From Robertmurraya dakarensis (GTDB taxonomy: Bacteria; Bacillota; Bacilli; Bacillales; Cytobacillaceae), in NCBI RefSeq assembly GCF_900156875.1, contig NZ_LT707409.1, positions 2,494,605-2,558,604 on the forward strand: 64,000 nucleotides of DNA, given 5' to 3'. The translations under genes and the position numbers were made by a program. The notes under the pieces are model-generated. The model had not been told where the DNA came from. It made no database searches and worked only from the letters and a program-made list of their open reading frames with translations. Shown piece after piece: positions 61,708 to 64,000 of the stretch (the stretch's first letter is position 1; each line of letters begins with the position of its first letter).

Positions 61708-64000
61708 TCAAAATGACCCATTTTCATGAATGGATTCAAGCTCAGCTTCTGTAATCAATACATCTCTCGGCTTGCTGCCTCGTGCTTCAGAAATAAAGCC
61801 TTGCTCCTCCATTAGATCAATCAGCCTTGCCGCACGGTTATAGCCAATTTTGAACCTTCTTTGCAAACTGGAAGTCGATGCCCCTCCTTGGTCGATAATA
61901 AACTCACATGCTTCATAAAATAATTCATCTTCTTCTTCATGTACAGTTGCTTTTTTCAAGAGTTCTTCTTGTTCAAACAAGTACTGAGGACTTTGTTCTC
62001 TTCGAACATGAGCAACTACAGCATCAATCTCATCATCAGATACAAACGTTCCTTGTAATCTGACTGGTTTGGATGAACCATTTTCTAAAAAGAGCATATC
62101 GCCTTTTCCAAGGAGTCTTTCCGCACCGCTAATATCAATAATCGTTCTTGAGTCAACTTGTGATGAGACAGAGAACGCAATTCTTGTCGGTACGTTTGCC
62201 TTAATTAATCCCGTAATAACATCTACTGATGGACGCTGTGTTGCGATGATTAAATGGATTCCACAGGCACGTGCCTTCTGGGCAATTCGACATATTGCTT
62301 CTTCTACGTCCGCAGGTGACATCATCATTAAATCCGCAAGCTCATCGATAACAATAACAATATATGGAAGCTTTTCTGATTTATGATGTTCAGCCAATTC
62401 ATTAAAACGGGAAATATCGCGAACTCCTGAATGAGCAAATAGTTCATAACGCCGCTCCATCTCTTCAACAGCCCATTTTAAGGCAGCCGTCGCAGCTTTC
62501 ACATCTGTAATAACCGGACTTACTAAATGCGGAATTTGATTGTACGGTGCAAGCTCAACCATCTTCGGATCAATGAGCATCAGCTTTACTTCATTAGGAT
62601 TTGCTTTAAACATCAAACTTACAAGGATCGAATTGATACAGACACTTTTACCGGAACCTGTTGCACCCGCTATCAAACCATGCGGCATTTTCCGTAAGTC
62701 TGTTACAATCGGCTTCCCTGATATATCAAGGCCCAGTACAGCTGTTAAAGGCGACGAGTGCTGCAGGAATTCGTCACTATTAATAATCTCACTGATGAGT
62801 ACGGGTCGGCTTGATTCATTTGGCACCTCAATGCCGATCAGGTGTGTACCAGGTATTGGCGCTTCCATACGAATATCTTTTGCCGCTAAGCTCAGTTTGA
62901 TATCATCTGATAAATTTGTAATTTTATTGACCTTCACACCCGGCTCAGGATGAACTTCAAATCGGGTAACAGAAGGACCTTGTGTTACATTCGCTACTTT
63001 CGCCCGTACATTAAAACTAAGCAGTGTTTCATTCAGCAAGCCTTCCCTTTCTTGAAGCCACTCTGGATCTGGCTTAAGAAAAACAGGCGGCTTTAGCAGC
63101 TCTCTAGCAGGGAATACATAATAAGGTTCATCAAAATTCTGCCCCTCTATAATTGACTCATCTGGCTGTGATTCTGCTGATTCTGTCATCTCAAAATTTA
63201 TATATTCTGCTTCATTATCCTCTGCTGGCGGTTCTTCTATTTCTAATTCATGGACTGGAGATTCCATTAACAAGTCCTCTTGTGCGGCACTTGCTTCTTG
63301 GTGTGCTGCATTAAATTCTTGGACGGCAATGGTTTCTTCGATTCTTTCGACAACATCTGCTTTTTCGACTGCTGGCGATGTTTTTTCTTGATGAATTCTT
63401 CTCTCTAGTTTCCGCTTATCTTCTTTCAGCATAATGACATTAAACGGAATGTGAGATCTTGCTTTTACTGTTTCTTCTACTTGCGGCTCTGTTTCCTCTT
63501 GGCTGAACATGGAAGCCTCGTCTGCTTCTTCTGTATTCTCCTCTAATGAAAAGGATTCCTTCTCCCCCTCACCAGGAGGCATTTCCTCAGAAAAGAATAG
63601 TTCTTCAACAGTCTCATTTGTTGTTCCTTCAGAGACCTCCACAAAGGATTCCTCAATATCCTCTGCTGACTGTTGGGCTGGTTCCTCGGTGATTACTTCT
63701 TCCTCAATTGATTGTTGAACTGGCTGCTCAATGAATTCCTCTTCTTCAATCTCCTCTTCTGCTTGTGAGATTGACTCCTCGATGATTTCCGTTTCTTCAA
63801 CAGCTTCCATCGATTGTGGAACTGGTTCCTCGGTCATTTCCGTTTCTTCAACAGGCTCTATTGCTTGTGGGACGGATTCCTCGGTCATTTCCACTTCTTC
63901 AACAGCCTCTATTGCTTGTGGGACGGATTCCTCGGTCATTTCCACTTCTTCAACAGCCTCTATTGCTTGTGGGACGGATTCCTCGGTCATTTCCACTTCT
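61708..64000 (-). CDS. sftA: DNA translocase SftA (FtsK/SpoIIIE family), N-terminus beyond window
   Basis: SftA is a soluble FtsK-type translocase that clears chromosomes from the division septum. About 764 residues are visible. The C-terminal half is the motor: VARELL-type start near LLKPPVFLKPDPEWLQEREG, FEVHPEPGVKVNKITNLSDD, Walker A GLIAGATGSGKSVCINS, Walker B IVIVIDELADLMMMS and IIATQRPSVDVITGLIKANV. A winged-helix gamma domain follows (GASTSSLQRRFKIGYNRAAR) with an EARGSKPRDVL tail. The N-terminal half is a long acidic low-complexity linker built of 17-residue repeats such as EMTEESVPQAIEAVEEV. No membrane segment is visible, though the extreme N-terminus is missing. Confidence 0.93.
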   Translation of the reverse strand, partial: EVEMTEESVPQAIEAVEEVEMTEESVPQAIEAVEEVEMTEESVPQAIEPVEETEMTEEPVPQSMEAVEETEIIEESISQAEEEIEEEEFIEQPVQQSIEEEVITEEPAQQSAEDIEESFVEVSEGTTNETVEELFFSEEMPPGEGEKESFSLEENTEEADEASMFSQEETEPQVEETVKARSHIPFNVIMLKEDKRKLERRIHQEKTSPAVEKADVVERIEETIAVQEFNAAHQEASAAQEDLLMESPVHELEIEEPPAEDNEAEYINFEMTESAESQPDESIIEGQNFDEPYYVFPARELLKPPVFLKPDPEWLQEREGLLNETLLSFNVRAKVANVTQGPSVTRFEVHPEPGVKVNKITNLSDDIKLSLAAKDIRMEAPIPGTHLIGIEVPNESSRPVLISEIINSDEFLQHSSPLTAVLGLDISGKPIVTDLRKMPHGLIAGATGSGKSVCINSILVSLMFKANPNEVKLMLIDPKMVELAPYNQIPHLVSPVITDVKAATAALKWAVEEMERRYELFAHSGVRDISRFNELAEHHKSEKLPYIVIVIDELADLMMMSPADVEEAICRIAQKARACGIHLIIATQRPSVDVITGLIKANVPTRIAFSVSSQVDSRTIIDISGAERLLGKGDMLFLENGSSKPVRLQGTFVSDDEIDAVVAHVRREQSPQYLFEQEELLKKATVHEEEDELFYEACEFIIDQGGASTSSLQRRFKIGYNRAARLIDLMEEQGFISEARGSKPRDVLITEAELESIHENGSF
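63785..64000 (-). repeat. 51-base tandem repeat inside sftA
   Basis: Four complete 51-base units (63785, 63836, 63887 and 63938 onward) and a fifth cut by the window edge encode 17-residue acidic repeats. Units 3 and 4 are identical over all 51 bases; units 1 and 2 differ at a few. More degenerate relatives follow in the protein (for example EFIEQPVQQSIEEE), so the linker seems to have grown by repeated duplication. Confidence 0.93.

Noticed and set aside
63785..64000. Regular repeats considered as a CRISPR array
   Set aside because: The 51-base units are contiguous with no spacers, stay in frame and encode an acidic linker in sftA.

Overview
The window looks like the chromosome of an endospore-forming member of the Bacillaceae, probably Bacillus sensu lato. 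The grounds are an AT-rich sequence, strong GGAGG-type ribosome binding sites, several TTG and GTG starts, and sporulation genes (ytrH, ytrI, ytfJ, sspA, refZ). The gene order follows the pyk-pfkA to sftA segment of Bacillus subtilis as I remember it. Nearly everything is core genome. I see no phage, plasmid, insertion sequence, CRISPR array, tRNA or rRNA.

Layout. 1-9426 (mostly minus strand): pyk and pfkA (glycolysis), accDA (carboxyltransferase of acetyl-CoA carboxylase), a GntR/FadR-type regulator, the ytsJ malic enzyme and dnaE. 9427-17981: sporulation pair ytrHI, nrnA, ytpI, ytoI, a small membrane protein, ytkL, an Xaa-Pro peptidase, ald, a 52-residue unknown and a UspA protein. 18031-31557: argGH, moaB, an EcsC-family protein, ackA, ytxK, tpx, ytfJ, ytfI, yteJ, sppA, NAD kinase and ytcI. 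31827-42271: sspA, nifZ-thiI (sulfur transfer to tRNA), ezrA, hisJ, refZ, a methionine gamma-lyase, diguanylate cyclase dgcP and an unrecognised membrane-anchored protein. 42746-54231: rpsD, tyrS with a T-box leader, a class A penicillin-binding protein, acuABC opposite acsA, and motPS. 54292-64000: ccpA, aroA(G), ytxGHJ, an M29 aminopeptidase, murC and the C-terminal part of sftA, cut by the window edge.

How the genes work together. Carbon overflow and acetate are a theme: pyk/pfkA, ackA with a matching CcpA site, acsA with its acetylation control genes acuABC, and ccpA itself. The GntR-type regulator sits between malic enzyme (NADPH supply) and accDA (malonyl-CoA supply). An identical 13-bp palindrome lies upstream of both units, which suggests one small regulon feeding fatty-acid synthesis.

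Non-coding signals read from the sequence: a T-box for tyrS, a probable S4-type leader for rpsD, an ARG box for argGH, a cre for ackA, a sigma-G promoter for sspA, a sigma-E-like promoter for ytrHI, and many intrinsic terminators. A fold-back intergenic repeat of about 125 bp occurs in two full copies and one remnant; one full copy lies inside the rpsD leader. I did not find a clear new multi-gene system. The best leads are the GntR regulon, the repeat family with compensatory changes in its hairpin, and a few unrecognised small proteins.
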